From NCBI GenBank assembly GCA_020444985.1, contig JAGRHK010000104.1:1-6301 (forward strand): a stretch of 6,301 nucleotides of DNA. Direction: 5' to 3'. The DNA is from Candidatus Competibacteraceae bacterium. Its GTDB lineage: Bacteria > Pseudomonadota > Gammaproteobacteria > Competibacterales > Competibacteraceae. The first letter of the stretch is position 1. Every line of letters begins with the position of its first letter. This document shows positions 5,343 to 6,301 of this stretch, piece by piece. The position numbers were made by a program, and so were the translations under genes. The notes beneath the pieces are model-generated. The model did no database searches and was not told the DNA's origin. It saw only the letters and a program-made list of their open reading frames with translations.

Positions 5343-6301
5343 ATGTCTTCACAGATCATTCCGGAATCCAACTATTTGATGCGGATGGCCGATGGAACCA
5401 TCAAGCAGGTCAATCCGTTCACCGGCATGGAAGTCTGGACCGTGCCAGGCCGTGGCAACCGGCCACTGGGAATCAACGCCCCTGCCCCTACTCCGCTTGA
5501 TCCCACGCAACACGACACGCACTGTGCGTTCTGCACTCGGCGCTATCTGGAGACCCCGCCTGAGAAAGCGCGGCTGGTGAAGGTGGACGACCAATTCACG
5601 ACGCTGCGCCATCTCCACGCTGAAGAGCTTTTCAACACGATCGCCGAGTTCCGCCGGGTCCCCGACCTGTTCGAAATTATCTCCTTCGATTACTGGCAGA
5701 AGAACTTTGGCTACCAGCTTCCCGATGCTCTTGCCGCCCATCAGTGCAACTATTTAGCCTCAGAAGCGGGGCGGCGCCATGTCCTGCAAATGGTGGAACA
5801 CCGGCTGCGGGCCACCGGCGTGGATGAGGTCACCCGCGAGCGGCTGTCTGTGGACGAACGGTTGCAGCTCGCCCATACGTTTTTTGGAGGTAGTCATGAA
5901 GTGGTCATCGCTCGGCGTCATTTCGTCGACGGCGCCACCCATGCCCACCAATTGGCCTCCTCCGGCACCCTGACCCCGGAAGAACACTATCAGTACTTGC
6001 GCTTCACCATCGACGCCACACGCGAGCTCTACATCAATAATCGCTATGTTCGCTATGTGGCGGTTTTCCAGAATTGGCTGAATCGGGACGCTGCGTCTTT
6101 CGACCACCTGCACAAACAGCTCGTGGCCATTGACGAGCGCGGAATTCAAAATGAGATCGCTCTGCAACGGATCCGGGCCAACCCCAACATTTACAACGAA
6201 GCCGCCATCAACTTCGCCATTTACCGTAACCTGGTCGTCGCCGAAAACGACCACGCCATTGCCATTGCCGGTTTCGGTCACCACTACCCCACTCTGGAGG
6301 T
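5343..6301 (+). CDS. GalT-like (HIT superfamily) nucleotidyltransferase, resembles DUF4921; 3' end beyond window
   Basis: 319 complete codons are visible and the frame remains open at the window end. MADGTIKQVNPFTGMEVW (15-32) and PGRGNRPLG (35-43) are as I recall them in DUF4921 proteins. CAFC (61-64) corresponds to the zinc cysteines of galactose-1-phosphate uridylyltransferase. GGSHEVVIARRHF (182-194) and YVAVFQNWLNRDAASFDHLHKQ (238-259) follow the GalT order of a strand pair and then the active site. H255-L-H257-K-Q259 takes the place of GalT HPHxQ, so H257 is the likely nucleophile. This points to nucleotidyl transfer or hydrolysis on a nucleoside-diphosphate or sugar-phosphate substrate in the cytosol; the actual substrate is unknown. 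It is divergent from the protease with no evident functional link. The family call is from memory of motifs, not a search. Confidence 0.8.
   Translation, partial: MSSQIIPESNYLMRMADGTIKQVNPFTGMEVWTVPGRGNRPLGINAPAPTPLDPTQHDTHCAFCTRRYLETPPEKARLVKVDDQFTTLRHLHAEELFNTIAEFRRVPDLFEIISFDYWQKNFGYQLPDALAAHQCNYLASEAGRRHVLQMVEHRLRATGVDEVTRERLSVDERLQLAHTFFGGSHEVVIARRHFVDGATHAHQLASSGTLTPEEHYQYLRFTIDATRELYINNRYVRYVAVFQNWLNRDAASFDHLHKQLVAIDERGIQNEIALQRIRANPNIYNEAAINFAIYRNLVVAENDHAIAIAGFGHHYPTLE

Noticed and set aside
5349..5741. 130-codon open frame on the minus strand
   Set aside because: It is an antisense shadow of the N-terminal part of the same GalT-like gene.
5760..6284. 174-codon open frame on the minus strand
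   Set aside because: It lies antisense to the GalT-like gene, whose CxxC, HEVV and HxHxQ motifs show the plus frame is the real one. The minus translation has low-complexity Gly/Val composition and no recognisable motif.

Overview
The window reads as ordinary bacterial DNA, most likely from a Pseudomonadota, though no single gene fixes the genus. Genes are compact and have Shine-Dalgarno starts. There is a sigma70-type divergent promoter, an E. coli-like methylglyoxal synthase, an AcrR/AefR-like TetR regulator and a Fur-box-like site. The affiliation is inference. No RNA gene, CRISPR array, complete mobile element or phage gene was found.

Left part (1-2000). A non-coding stretch (1-358) carries a perfect 16-bp inverted repeat (128-143 / 248-263) and a GC-rich end holding a G-quadruplex motif. 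Next come two genes on the minus strand. One encodes a 56-aa single-pass membrane protein (1078-1248). Downstream of it lies mgsA, methylglyoxal synthase (359-961), with an unusual GC-rich 45-residue C-terminal tail. A TetR-family repressor (1338-2000) is transcribed divergently. The region between them is the most structured DNA in the window: two near-identical operators in opposite orientation, each overlapping the -10 box of one of two interleaved divergent promoters. The simplest reading is that the regulator represses both itself and the small membrane protein gene, and possibly mgsA through read-through.

Middle part (2001-4990). A hairpin separates the convergent ends of tetR and a minus-strand gene for an unrecognised 172-aa protein with a C-terminal CxxC...CxxC zinc ribbon (2051-2569). 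Upstream of that lies a decayed IS6-family transposase fragment (about 2698-2897). It overlaps, in another frame, the 3' end of a secreted subtilisin/kexin-type S8 protease with a P-domain (2850-4862). The last residues of the protease therefore seem to be read out of insertion-sequence DNA. The protease has a candidate promoter whose -10 box lies inside a Fur-box-like sequence.

Right part (4991-6301). After an intergenic region with several small inverted repeats, a plus-strand gene begins at 5343 and runs off the window end. It encodes a galactose-1-phosphate uridylyltransferase-like protein of the HIT superfamily (resembling DUF4921), with a CxxC pair and an HxHxQ active-site motif.

I did not find a clear novel multi-gene system. 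The best candidates for a second look are the TetR/small-membrane-protein/mgsA unit with its mirror-image operators and the IS6-derived protease tail.
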